This document shows positions 1 to 7,945 of a stretch of 64,000 bases of DNA, piece by piece. The DNA is from Stakelama marina (GTDB lineage: Bacteria; Pseudomonadota; Alphaproteobacteria; Sphingomonadales; Sphingomonadaceae). Position numbers and translations under genes: made by a program. Each line of letters starts with the position of its first letter. Within the stretch, counting starts at the first letter, position 1. The DNA is taken from assembly GCF_018122655.1 (NCBI RefSeq), contig NZ_JAGRQC010000001.1, forward strand, positions 992,001 through 1,056,000, in the 5' to 3' direction. The notes under the pieces were generated by a model. That model made no database searches. It was not told the origin of the DNA and was given only the letters and a program-made list of their open reading frames with translations.

Positions 1-383
1 CTGAGCACGACCTCGATCCGGAATGCCAGCGCGCGCTCGACGATGCCGGAGTCGCGCAGGTCGCAGGGCCTTGCGGTGGCTGGTCGATCGAGGGCGGTCG
101 GCTCGCGCTGGACACCGCGCGAGGGCGCATGGCCTTCGACAGCGTCTATCCCGCGCTAGGCTCGACGATCCGTTCGCAACTTGCCATCCATGCCGGCGCG
201 CGGGCGAGCGATGAGGGCTGTCTGGAGGTCGACGCGCATCAGCGCACGACCATCCCCGGCCTGTACGCAGCAGGCGACGTTGTGCTCGGGCTCGACCAGA
301 TAAGCCACGCGATGGGCGAAGCCGGAGTCGCCGCGACCACCATCCGCAACGACCTCGACCAGCGCCGTCCGATCAGGCGCTAG
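1..383 (+). CDS. FAD-dependent pyridine nucleotide-disulfide oxidoreductase, thioredoxin-reductase-like (3' part only)
   Basis: Only the C-terminal ~126 residues are in the window; the open frame starts at base 3 and runs from the left edge without a stop. The stretch GLYAAGDVVLG followed by DQISHAMGEAG is the C-terminal FAD-binding ATG/GD signature of the thioredoxin reductase family, where the Asp contacts the flavin ribityl chain and the following helix closes the FAD site. The redox-active Cys pair would lie upstream, so I cannot tell a true thioredoxin reductase from a disulfide-independent homologue. The preceding residues fit the end of the NADPH domain. Family confident, exact substrate unknown. 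Confidence 0.85.
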   Translation, partial: EHDLDPECQRALDDAGVAQVAGPCGGWSIEGGRLALDTARGRMAFDSVYPALGSTIRSQLAIHAGARASDEGCLEVDAHQRTTIPGLYAAGDVVLGLDQISHAMGEAGVAATTIRNDLDQRRPIRR

Positions 384-389
384 ACGGCG

Positions 390-584
390 TTACCCGTCCG
401 GGCAGGCGCGCGTGGTGATCTTGGTGATATTACCGCTGGCGTCACGTTCGACCTGGCGGCTGGCGGTGCAATCCTGCCCGCCGACCTTTCCCGTCTCGCG
501 CAGGAACGCCCAGACGAACATGATCGCCGCGCCCAGCACGATCGCGTAGATCAGACGCCTGCGAAATATCGGCTTGTCGCTCAT
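390..584 (-). CDS. small single-pass membrane protein of unknown function
   Basis: 64 residues. The start MSDKPIFRRR is chosen over an upstream in-frame ATG because a strong GGGGAGG Shine-Dalgarno lies just before it. A basic N-terminus is followed by one hydrophobic helix (residues ~11-28, LIYAIVLGAAIMFVWAFL), then a polar exported tail with two cysteines (GGQDCTAS and TRACPDG) that could form a disulfide. This is the usual look of small conserved inner-membrane proteins of sphingomonads. It converges with the flavoprotein gene ending 6 bases away. No function can be named. Confidence 0.6.
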   Translation of the reverse strand: MSDKPIFRRRLIYAIVLGAAIMFVWAFLRETGKVGGQDCTASRQVERDASGNITKITTRACPDG

Positions 585-668
585 CGGGCCTCCCCTGCCA
601 CGCTGCTCCGCGACGATTAGCGGCAGTGGGCCCGCCGTCGCAAGCATGCGCTGTCGACGCGCGGCTCT

Positions 669-2321
669 TCAACCGTGGCCGAATGCGCGCACCACCGACA
701 GCATCAGGTAATAGAGCCCGCCCGACAGCGTCATCGCCACCGGCAGCGTCAGGAACCACGCCAGCCCCATATTGCGGATCGTGCGCCCCTGCAGCCCCGC
801 CCCTTGCCCGACCGCTGCGCCCGCGACGCCCGATGTCAGGATATGCGTCGTCGAAACCGGCAGCCCGTATTTCTCGGCGAGCAGGATCGTCGATGCGGCG
901 ACGAATTCCGCCGACGCGCCCATGCCATAGGTGAACTCGGTCTTGCCGATGCGTTCGCCGACCGTGCGCACGATGCGCTTCCATCCGACCATCGTGCCCA
1001 GGCCAAGCGCGATCGCCACGATAACCTTCACCCAAAAGGGGATGAAGCGCGTTCCCGCTTCCAGCATTGTCTGGAACCTGTCGATCGTCTTCAGATCGGT
1101 CGCACTGAACCTCTGCGACGTCTCCACCGACTTGGTGATCAGGCGGCTTGTATCGAGCACCAGATACATGTCGTTGCGCAGGTTGCGCGTCGCCTGCGCG
1201 GGCACCTTCGACAGCGCGCCATAATGTTCGACCGACACGCTCAACTCGTGCGACACCGTGCCGAGCGCGGCATAGACGGCGGGGCTGTCCGCCTTGCGCT
1301 TCTGCAGCGCATCGGCCAGCACCTTGCGCGCATCGACGATCGGAACGTTCGCACTGCCGCTACGTCCTTCGAACAGTTGCGACGCCTGATTGGCGACCTG
1401 CACGAAGCTTGCCGTCTCGGCGGCGGGCATCGTCCGGTTGAGCGCATACGCGGTGGGCGCGCAGCCGATCAGGATCAGCATGATGAGCCCCATGCCCTTC
1501 TGCCCGTCATTGCCGCCATGCGCAAAGCTGACGGCGGTGCAGGTGAAGATCAGCAGCGCCCGGATGCCCCGCGGCGGCTTGTCCTGCGCGGTGTGCGGCG
1601 CCTGAAGCAGCACCTGCTTCTTGGTCCGACGCGAAATCACGCGGATCGTGAACATCAGCACCAGCGCCGCGCCGAAGCCGAGCATCGGCGAGAACAGCAG
1701 CGCCGACAGCACCTTTTCCGCCTGCCCCCAATCGACGCCCGCCGTGCCGCCCTTGCTCCCCGCCTCGATCAGCTGGTTGGCAAGGCCGACGCCGAGGATC
1801 GACCCGATCAGCGAGTGGCTCGACGAGTTGGGCAGCCCGACATACCAGGTCGCCACGTTCCAGATCACCGCCGCCAGCAGCAGCGCAAAGATCATCGCGA
1901 ACCCCGCCGCCGACCCGACGTTCAGGATCAGTTCGACCGGCAGCAGCGTGATGATCGAATAGGCGACCGCCCCCGACGACACCATCACGCCCAGAAAGTT
2001 GAACGCGCCCGACCATATCACCGCGACGGCGGGCGACATCGACCGCGTATAGATCACCGTCGCCACCGCGTTCGCCGTGTCGTGGAATCCGTTCACGAAT
2101 TCGAATCCCAGCGCGATCACCAGCGCCAGCCCCAGAAAGGCGAACACGCCGAGCGCCAGCGTCTCGCCCACGCCGCGCGTGTCGGACAGCACGCTCGTCG
2201 CGGCATAGATCAGCCCGCCGACAAGCGTGCCGGCAAATATCCAGGTGGCGATCGGGCGGTTGGGAGTGTCGAGGCGGATTCGACCGGCCTCGGATGATTG
2301 CGGTATCGCAGCGGTTGCCAT
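669..2321 (-). CDS. pit: PiT-family inorganic phosphate transporter
   Basis: 550 residues from the ATG of MATAAIPQSS; an upstream in-frame ATG would add an Arg-rich tail unlike the family. Low-affinity H+- or cation-coupled phosphate importer of the inner membrane (PHO4 family). Both PHO4 repeats are visible: EFVNGFHDTANAVAT in the N-terminal half, and FAHGGNDGQKGMG followed by PVSTTHILTSGV in the C-terminal half. About ten membrane helices are split by a polar, probably cytoplasmic, insert (roughly residues 325-440) rich in Lys, Asp and Ser, which is common in long PiT proteins of alphaproteobacteria. It is divergent from uvrD, and the 116 bases between the starts contain an A+T patch (about 2346-2358) that could supply a -10 element on this strand. 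Confidence 0.93.
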   Translation of the reverse strand: MATAAIPQSSEAGRIRLDTPNRPIATWIFAGTLVGGLIYAATSVLSDTRGVGETLALGVFAFLGLALVIALGFEFVNGFHDTANAVATVIYTRSMSPAVAVIWSGAFNFLGVMVSSGAVAYSIITLLPVELILNVGSAAGFAMIFALLLAAVIWNVATWYVGLPNSSSHSLIGSILGVGLANQLIEAGSKGGTAGVDWGQAEKVLSALLFSPMLGFGAALVLMFTIRVISRRTKKQVLLQAPHTAQDKPPRGIRALLIFTCTAVSFAHGGNDGQKGMGLIMLILIGCAPTAYALNRTMPAAETASFVQVANQASQLFEGRSGSANVPIVDARKVLADALQKRKADSPAVYAALGTVSHELSVSVEHYGALSKVPAQATRNLRNDMYLVLDTSRLITKSVETSQRFSATDLKTIDRFQTMLEAGTRFIPFWVKVIVAIALGLGTMVGWKRIVRTVGERIGKTEFTYGMGASAEFVAASTILLAEKYGLPVSTTHILTSGVAGAAVGQGAGLQGRTIRNMGLAWFLTLPVAMTLSGGLYYLMLSVVRAFGHG

Positions 2322-2437
2322 GCGCCAGCGCCTGCGCCTCGCATGTGAACTTATTATGACGCCTGCCCCCCGCGGCGAAATCGGCACGGCCAACCTGCCG
2401 CTTGCCCCGCGCGCCCGCGTTCCCTAACTGTTCGCAG

Positions 2438-4819
2438 GTGACCGAGCTTGCCCCCACCCCGTCCGAACCGCCCTATCTGCGCGGCCTGAACGAGCCGCAG
2501 CGAGAGGCCGTGCTCACCACCGACGGCCCCGTCCTCGTCCTTGCCGGCGCGGGCACGGGCAAGACCGCCGCGCTCACCCGCCGCCTCGCCCACATCCTCT
2601 ACCAGCGCAAGGCGTGGCCGTCGGAGATCCTCGCCGTCACCTTCACCAACAAGGCCGCGCGCGAGATGAAGGAGCGCGTCGGCCATCTCGTCGGCGACGC
2701 GGTCGAGGGGATGCCCTGGCTCGGCACCTTCCACGCGATCGGCGCGAAGATGCTGCGCCGCCATGCCGAGCTTGTCGGGCTGCAGTCGAACTTCACCATC
2801 CTCGACACCGACGATCAGAAGCGCCTCCTGAAACAGCTCATCCAGGCAAACGACCTCGACGAGAAGCGCTGGCCCGCGCGCCAGCTCGCCGGGTTGATCG
2901 ACAATTGGAAGAACAAGGGGCTGACCCCGAAGGACCTCGACGCCGGCGAGTCCGAGCAATATGCAAACGGCCGCGGTCAGGAGCTGTACCAGCAGTATCA
3001 GGATCGCCTCCGCGCGCTCAACGCCTGCGATTTCGGCGACCTCCTCCTCCACATGCTCACCATCCTCAAGGAGCATCGCGAGGTGCTGGAACAGTATCAG
3101 CAGCGCTTCAAATACATCCTCGTCGACGAATATCAGGACACCAACGCCGTCCAGTATCTCTGGCTGCGCCTCCTCGCCCAAGAGCGAAAGAACATCGCCT
3201 GCGTCGGCGACGACGACCAGTCGATCTATTCGTGGCGCGGCGCGCAGGTCGAGAATATCCTCAAGTTCGAACGCGACTTCCCCGGCGCAAAGGTCATCCG
3301 CCTCGAACAGAATTACCGCTCGACCCCGCACATCCTCGGCGCCGCATCGGGCGTCATCGCCAACAATGGCGGCCGCCTCGGCAAGACGCTGTGGACCGAG
3401 CTAGACGCGGGCGAAAAGGTGCAGGTCACCGGCGTCTGGGACGGCCCCGAAGAGGCCCGCCGCGTCGGCGAGGAGATCGAGAGCGCGCAGCGCGGCGGCG
3501 CCAGCCTCGACGACATCGCCATCCTCGTCCGCGCGCAGCACCAGACGCGCGAGTTCGAGGACCGCTTCATCGCCATCGGCCTGCCCTATCGCATCATCGG
3601 CGGCTTCCGCTTTTACGAACGCGCCGAAATCCGCGACGCGCTCGCTTACCTGCGCATCGTCAATCAGCCCGCCGACGACCTCGCCTTCGAACGCATCGTC
3701 AACACCCCAAAGCGCGGCCTTGGCGACAAGGCGGTGGCGCAGATCCACCAGCTAGCACGCGCGGAGGGCATCCCCCTCCTCACCGCCGCCGCGCGCCTGA
3801 TCGGCACCGACGAGCTACAGGCCCGCGCCCGCAACTCGCTCGCCGCGTTCATCGGCGACATCGCCCGCTGGCGCGACATGGCATTCAGTTCCTCCCCAAG
3901 CTCGCTTGGAGAGGGGGACCGCGCGGAGCGCGGTGGAGGGGCCGGCGAAGCCGGAACGCCGTTCGCCGACGCCATCCCGCACCCTGAACTCGCCCGCATC
4001 ATCCTCGACGAAAGCGGCTACACCGCGATGCTGCAGGCGGACAAATCCGCCGAATCCGCCGGCCGCCTCGAAAACCTGACCGAGCTTGTCCGCGCGATGG
4101 AGGAATATGAAACGCTCGGCGCGTTCCTCGAACATGTCAGCCTCGTCATGGACAATGACGCGGTGCAGGAGGATGCGAAGGTCACCATCATGACCATCCA
4201 CGCGGCCAAGGGACTCGAATACGACACCGTGTTCCTCGTCGGCTGGGAAGAAGGCCTCTTCCCCTCGCAGCGCGCGCTCGACGAAGGCGGCCTCGCCTCC
4301 CTCGAAGAGGAGCGCCGCCTCGCCTATGTCGCGATCACCCGCGCGCGCCGCCGCGCGGTCATCCTCCACGCCGCCAACCGCCGCATCTACGGCCAGTGGA
4401 ACAGCAGCCTGCCGAGCCGCTTCGTCGGCGAACTGCCCAAGGAGCATATCGAGGAGGAAACGACTATGACCGGCGGCGAGAGCCTGTGGCGCGCCAACTG
4501 GTCCGAACATAGCGATCCCTTCGCCGACACCAGACGCGGCACCGGCAGAGGCCCCGGCTGGCAGCGCGCGGCGGGCAAGATCGGCGGCGAATGGACCAGC
4601 CGCACCTTCACCCGCGAACCCACCCGCGTCCTCGAAGCCCGCGCCAGCGCCGTCAGCCTAGGCAACAAGGGCCGCGACGATATTGCGGTGGGGATGCGCG
4701 TCTTCCACCAGAAATTCGGCTATGGCCGCGTCGAGGAAATCGAAGGCAACAAGCTGGAGATCGAGTTTGAGAAGGCGGGGCGGAAACGAGTGATGGATAG
4801 TTTCGTGACGGTTGGGTGA
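2438..4819 (+). CDS. uvrD: ATP-dependent DNA helicase UvrD/PcrA (superfamily 1)
   Basis: 3'-5' helicase of nucleotide excision and mismatch repair. Walker A AGAGTGKT at residues 36-43, motif II VDEYQD near 229-234, motif III GDDDQSIYSWRGA, motif IV QNYRS, late motifs TIHAAKGLEYD and YVAITRAR, and a C-terminal Tudor-like tail (VFHQKFGYGRVEEIEGNKL), all in the expected order. The GTG start (VTELAPTPSEPP) is preferred because the conserved PYLRGLNEPQREAVL begins shortly after; an in-frame ATG at 2402 is the alternative. Oddity: residues ~485-506 (SSSPSSLGEGDRAERGGG and following) are encoded by a palindromic repeat inserted in frame, in the accessory domain where helicases lack such a Gly/Ser/Glu loop. 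The gene is otherwise intact, so it is probably functional. Confidence 0.96.
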   Translation: MTELAPTPSEPPYLRGLNEPQREAVLTTDGPVLVLAGAGTGKTAALTRRLAHILYQRKAWPSEILAVTFTNKAAREMKERVGHLVGDAVEGMPWLGTFHAIGAKMLRRHAELVGLQSNFTILDTDDQKRLLKQLIQANDLDEKRWPARQLAGLIDNWKNKGLTPKDLDAGESEQYANGRGQELYQQYQDRLRALNACDFGDLLLHMLTILKEHREVLEQYQQRFKYILVDEYQDTNAVQYLWLRLLAQERKNIACVGDDDQSIYSWRGAQVENILKFERDFPGAKVIRLEQNYRSTPHILGAASGVIANNGGRLGKTLWTELDAGEKVQVTGVWDGPEEARRVGEEIESAQRGGASLDDIAILVRAQHQTREFEDRFIAIGLPYRIIGGFRFYERAEIRDALAYLRIVNQPADDLAFERIVNTPKRGLGDKAVAQIHQLARAEGIPLLTAAARLIGTDELQARARNSLAAFIGDIARWRDMAFSSSPSSLGEGDRAERGGGAGEAGTPFADAIPHPELARIILDESGYTAMLQADKSAESAGRLENLTELVRAMEEYETLGAFLEHVSLVMDNDAVQEDAKVTIMTIHAAKGLEYDTVFLVGWEEGLFPSQRALDEGGLASLEEERRLAYVAITRARRRAVILHAANRRIYGQWNSSLPSRFVGELPKEHIEEETTMTGGESLWRANWSEHSDPFADTRRGTGRGPGWQRAAGKIGGEWTSRTFTREPTRVLEARASAVSLGNKGRDDIAVGMRVFHQKFGYGRVEEIEGNKLEIEFEKAGRKRVMDSFVTVG
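3889..3955 (+). repeat. palindromic repeat element read in frame inside uvrD
   Basis: Three consecutive hairpins: CCAAG-ctcg-CTTGG (3896-3909), CCGCGC-gga-GCGCGG (3919-3933) and CCGGC-gaa-GCCGG (3942-3954), spaced by purine-rich linkers (GAGGGGGA and TGGAGGGG). The pattern of a CCTCCCC-AAG hairpin followed by a GGTGGAGGGG spacer is that of the intergenic dispersed repeats of sphingomonads, but here it sits inside a helicase gene. It keeps the frame and contains no stop. Comparable in principle to Rickettsia palindromic elements, which also insert in frame into genes. Exact ends are uncertain by a few bases. Confidence 0.75.
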
Positions 4820-4826
4820 GGTCGGA

Positions 4827-5405
4827 TTAATTTTTCTGATTAAGATTATGAACGTTACCTGATCCTTTAGTGGCATGGGCCTTATCCCACACAAGGTCGT
4901 TCATCATCGTGGTAGCTCTCATTGCTTCCGTCAGAGAATAGACTGACAAAAATAATATTATAGCCAAAATCCACTTGGATATTTCAGCCCCAATAGGAAG
5001 AAGAAGCGATATAAGCCCTGCAAAGCTCATAATTGCCGCAGACGCTAGAGTGATATGCACAAGTGATATAAACATAATATGCAAATCGAACATATTATAT
5101 CGCTTTAGGAATTCAGAAAACTCTTCTTCCGATATCGCATCATAAATACGAGAAAAAGCATTCCAGCCCACAGCTAACAGCAACGCGTTGAACGCGAGAA
5201 TGCCGCCGTAAAGCGTAGCCATCGCGCCAAGATTATCACTTCTCCAAGCGGTGTCCGGAACAAATCTTGACACACCTATCCCAACCGCCAATGTCAAAAT
5301 CATTCGAACAGGAATAAATGCCCGATATCCGCGCTTTTTAGCGGATATCTGCAGTGCCTTGGCAAAGGTTTGGGCCAAACTAGGCCTAGACGGAATTTCA
5401 TCCAT
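4827..5405 (-). CDS. four-helix membrane protein of unknown function, island gene
   Basis: 192 residues from MDEIPSRPSL; this ATG overlaps the stop of the upstream split gene (ATGGATGA), implying translational coupling. An upstream in-frame start (213 aa) is possible. Four hydrophobic segments: FIPVRMILTLAVGIGV, a long one around GGILAFNALLLAVGW, one around LVHITLASAAIMSFAGLISLLL, and WILAIILFLSVYSL. Between helices 2 and 3 lies an acidic loop (DAISEEEFSEFLKRY). Base composition is strikingly A+T-rich compared with flanking genes, a sign of transfer. The arrangement of a cytosolic gene followed by a 4-TM gene recalls two-gene phage-defence cassettes, but no family motif supports that; function unknown. 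Confidence 0.7.
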   Translation of the reverse strand: MDEIPSRPSLAQTFAKALQISAKKRGYRAFIPVRMILTLAVGIGVSRFVPDTAWRSDNLGAMATLYGGILAFNALLLAVGWNAFSRIYDAISEEEFSEFLKRYNMFDLHIMFISLVHITLASAAIMSFAGLISLLLPIGAEISKWILAIILFLSVYSLTEAMRATTMMNDLVWDKAHATKGSGNVHNLNQKN

Positions 5406-5832
5406 AGAATTTGATGAGTGTTCGGGCGATTTCCTGTCTGCTGGTTGCACCATCATCGCCGTCCTCAAACATAATTTTCAAAAAGCGGGGCTTTTCCCGT
5501 TCGGCAAAGTTCTTAGCTTTGTCCATGTGGAATTTAGGTTTTGGCACGCGCGCTTCGTCGCCATCCGGTGTATACGCGCGACCACCACTCTGCCCGTAAC
5601 CGGCATCCACCATTTCTTGGGTCTCAGATACTGAACCGCCATTGGCAGCCATGGTTCCTCCCTTAGCAGGACGTAGCCGCCCCGAATCGGTTGCAACCTT
5701 GTCGGCCTTCATAGCCTCCGAGCGCATTTCGTTATAGTCTGACAGCCGGATGGGGTTAAGCGGTCGGACAACATAGTCGTACTGTATCAACTCCCAGGTG
5801 GTGAGCACCTCACTGTTCCCCGTCAGCGCCAA
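5398..5832 (-). pseudogene. 3' part of an unknown island gene interrupted by an IS3-family element
   Basis: Coding from the IS border to the TGA at 5398. The recognisable part starts LALTGNSEVLTTWELIQYDY and ends ARTLIKFYG. It is hydrophilic, with a Gly/Ser/Ala-rich middle (KGGTMAANGGSVSETQ) and a basic PKPKFHMDKAKNFAERE stretch. In the present DNA the frame runs upstream into IS sequence, so there is no native start; a GTG (VLTTWEL) with GGGGA ahead of it could act as one. Joining it to the 5' part at 7306-7924 across the IS gives either one ~350-residue protein or two overlapping genes, depending on a one-base uncertainty in the target duplication. No family recognised. Confidence 0.55.
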
Positions 5833-5898
5833 TGGCACAGATTTGAGGTTGTGATTTAAGGAGGATTTGGGCTTCGTCGTAGTGACGAAGGAACGAAG

Positions 5899-6273
5899 AT
5901 GAAGCCCAAATCCTCCAATGCAAAATCGCCTGCCGAGCAGGTGGTCAAGGACATCCGCCGCAAGACCCGTCGGCACTTCTCAGCCGAAGACAAGATCAGG
6001 ATCGTGCTTGAAGGCTTGCGCGGTGATGACAGTATCGCCGAGTTGTGCCGCCGCGAAGGGATTGCGCAGAGCCTGTATTACACCTGGTCCAAGGAGTTCA
6101 TGGAGGCTGGCAAGCGCAGGCTCGCTGGCGATACGGCACGTGCCGCGACCACAGACGAGGTGAAGGATCTGCGCCGCGAAGCCCGCGATCTGAAGGAGTG
6201 CGTGGCCGATCTCACTTTGGAGAACCGGCTGCTCAAAAAAAGCATCATCGCGGATGGGGACGACGACGCATGA
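5899..6273 (+). CDS. IS3-family transposase OrfA (helix-turn-helix protein)
   Basis: 124 residues. An N-terminal HTH_Tnp_1-type domain (FSAEDKIRIVLEGLRGDDSIAELCRREGIAQSLYYTW, described here by its key parts) binds the IS ends. It is followed by a leucine-zipper-like helix (KDLRREARDLKECVADLTLENRLLKK, around residues 80-105) used for dimerisation. The stop TGA overlaps the ATG of orfB (ATGA, 6270-6273). Seven A residues at 6235-6241 followed by G form a slippery site; a -1 shift there enters the orfB frame and would give the OrfAB transposase, the usual mechanism in this family. Confidence 0.92.
   Translation: MKPKSSNAKSPAEQVVKDIRRKTRRHFSAEDKIRIVLEGLRGDDSIAELCRREGIAQSLYYTWSKEFMEAGKRRLAGDTARAATTDEVKDLRREARDLKECVADLTLENRLLKKSIIADGDDDA
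6235..6242 (+). promoter_or_regulatory. programmed -1 ribosomal frameshift site (A7G) for OrfAB
   Basis: A run of seven A followed by G inside the last codons of orfA. The orfA frame reads ctc aaa aaa agc; slipping back one base gives aaa aaa aag and continues open into orfB. The site is at the position relative to the leucine zipper where IS3-family elements shift frame. Inferred from sequence only; no stimulatory structure was assessed. Confidence 0.7.
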
Positions 6274-7250
6274 GGTATCCCGCATCCGAGAAGCTCGAGA
6301 TCATCCGGATCGTTGAGCAGTCGCATCTGCCCGCCAAGCGCACGCTGGACCAGCTCGGCGTGGCGCGGCGGACCTTCTACCGCTGGTATGACCGTTATCT
6401 CGAAGGCGGACCGGGGGCACTGGCAGACCGGCCATCGACGCCGAGCCGGGTGTGGAACCGTATTGCGCCCGAGGTGCAGGACCAGATCGTCGAGATGGCG
6501 CTGGAGCAGACCGAGCTGTCCCCACGCGAACTGGCGGTGCGCTTCACTGACGAGAAGCGCTACTTCGTGTCCGAGGCCACGGTTTACCGGCTGCTCAAGG
6601 CCCATGATCTGATCACCAGCCCGGCCTACACCGTGATCAAGGCGGCAGAAGCGTTCCACACCAAGACCACCCGCGCCAATGAGATGTGGCAGACCGACTT
6701 TACCTACTTCAAGATCATCGGATGGGGCTGGGTCTACCTCTCGACCGTGCTCGACGACTTCTCGCGCTATATCATCGCCTGGAAGCTGTGCACGACGATG
6801 AAGGCTGAGGACGTCACCGACACGCTGGACATGGCGCTGGCAGCCTCAGGCTGCGACCATGCCAACGTGCTGCACAGGCCGGGCCTGCTCAGCGACAATG
6901 GCCCCAGCTACATCGCGGGCGAGCTGGCCGAATACATCGAGGCCAACAGGATGAGCCATGTGCGCGGTGCGCCCTTCCATCCGCAGACCCAGGGCAAGAT
7001 CGAGCGCTGGCACCAGACCCTGAAGAACCGGGTACTGCTGGAGAACTACTTCCTGCCCGGTGATCTCGAACAGCAGATCGAGGCCTTCGTCGAGCATTAC
7101 AACCACCAGCGCTACCACGAGAGCCTCGACAACGTAACGCCCGCCGATGCCTACTTCGGCAGAGCGCCGGCCATCATCAAACGAAGAGAAAGGATCAAGC
7201 GAAAGACACTCGCATATCGGCGCTTGCAACACCGCAGGCTGGCCGCCTAA
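6270..7250 (+). CDS. IS3-family transposase OrfB (DDE integrase core)
   Basis: 326 residues from MRYPASEKLEII. An N-terminal HTH-like segment (AKRTLDQLGVARRTFYRWYDRY) precedes an rve integrase domain with the catalytic triad: D in WQTDFTYFKI, D in GLLSDNGPSY, and E in QGKIERWHQTLKNR, with the D-D spacing and following K/R of the IS3/retroviral type. The C-terminal YNHQRYHESLDNVTP segment is also standard. All catalytic residues are present. It can be made as a separate protein or as part of OrfAB by frameshifting. Confidence 0.95.
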   Translation: MRYPASEKLEIIRIVEQSHLPAKRTLDQLGVARRTFYRWYDRYLEGGPGALADRPSTPSRVWNRIAPEVQDQIVEMALEQTELSPRELAVRFTDEKRYFVSEATVYRLLKAHDLITSPAYTVIKAAEAFHTKTTRANEMWQTDFTYFKIIGWGWVYLSTVLDDFSRYIIAWKLCTTMKAEDVTDTLDMALAASGCDHANVLHRPGLLSDNGPSYIAGELAEYIEANRMSHVRGAPFHPQTQGKIERWHQTLKNRVLLENYFLPGDLEQQIEAFVEHYNHQRYHESLDNVTPADAYFGRAPAIIKRRERIKRKTLAYRRLQHRRLAA

Positions 7251-7305
7251 ACATCAAACCGAGACGAGGCCCGCACTCCGCTGATCTACGCCGCGAGTTG
7301 TGCCA

Positions 7306-7924
7306 AATGTTCTGACGACGGACACACCTCACGAGCTTCTGCATCGCTTAAGTGAATTACAGACACTTCGGCATCGTCAAACACTGACTTCGCAATCGAC
7401 CCCAGAGCCTTCGCCGCAACCCTCTGCGGAATATTATGTTCGCCAGTTCGGTCCTCGATGGCCATGCAGCCCAGCGTTGGAACAGCGATTATGTGCGCCG
7501 ACTTGATGTGATCGTCAGGAACGACGTTAGTGGTTCGCTTCTGCTTTCTGGAATCGTAACCTGATTTCGTTCGATACCCCGGCTGATACCCGATATAAAA
7601 TTCAACCGCATTCAAGCCGTCGGCTTCGAAAGGATCCACCTCCATAAGAAGTGCATTTGCGTTTGGCCGTTCGCCGCGGGTCGGATGCTCCATCCGCTGC
7701 CCCTGATTTTCAGCTAGAAACGAAAGCTGACCAGATTCGTCCAAAATTTGACCATCTGCCTCGATCTGATACCTACAGAAAAGATACGGACGTCGAGCCA
7801 TTAAGAATTCCTCCCCGATATTTCGAATAAAGTGCTGATATCGTTCGTTGTCAAATTCAGCACAAAAACGGTCTAGAAATTGTTGATACCACTCCGTGAG
7901 TACCGTGATCTGCGAGTTCGCCAC
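7306..7924 (-). pseudogene. 5' part of an unknown island gene interrupted by the IS element
   Basis: Open from about 7924 (GTG, VANSQITVLTEWYQQF, with GGAAGGGG directly before it) to the IS border. The apparent C-terminus HLAQLAA plus stop at 7286 is IS sequence. About 206 native residues: an N-terminal helix-rich part (FDNERYQHFIRNIGEEF), then a beta-rich part with DPFEADGLNAVEFYIGYQPGY and KSAHIIAVPTLGCMAIEDRTG. Soluble, no signal peptide, no recognised family. The frame upstream of 7924 is only the antisense of the GST remnant, so the true start may have been lost at the island edge. A+T-richer than the neighbours. Continues at 5398-5832. Confidence 0.55.
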
Positions 7925-7945
7925 CCCCCTTCCGGAACCCGCCCC

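Larger units (their letters stand above)
5833..7305 (+). mobile_element. IS3-family insertion sequence, ~1.47 kb, apparently intact
   Basis: Bounded by inverted TGGCACA (5833-5839) and TGTGCCA (7299-7305), with further weak similarity inward. AAT occurs at 5831-5833 and again at 7306-7308, which fits a 3-bp target duplication, although the T at the left border is shared with the element end. It contains overlapping orfA and orfB with a slippery A-run and a full DDE triad, so it could be active. It lies in the opposite orientation to the island gene it splits. Ends are placed from the repeats only; a second genomic copy would fix them. Confidence 0.85.

Noticed and set aside
675..2297. 540-residue plus-strand frame opposite the phosphate transporter
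   Set aside because: Antisense frame of a GC-rich gene: Arg/His/Gln-dominated translation with no domain and no ribosome site; the minus-strand PiT gene explains the region.
2340..2360. LexA-type box upstream of uvrD (GAAC-N7-GACG)
   Set aside because: Only a partial match to the alphaproteobacterial GAAC-N7-GAAC motif; it more simply reads as an A+T-rich -10 region for the divergent pit gene.
4827..7924. Assigning the island genes to the Kiwa defence system
   Set aside because: Only the general layout (four-TM gene plus cytosolic gene) fits; the order is reversed and I see no KwaB/DUF4868 motif.
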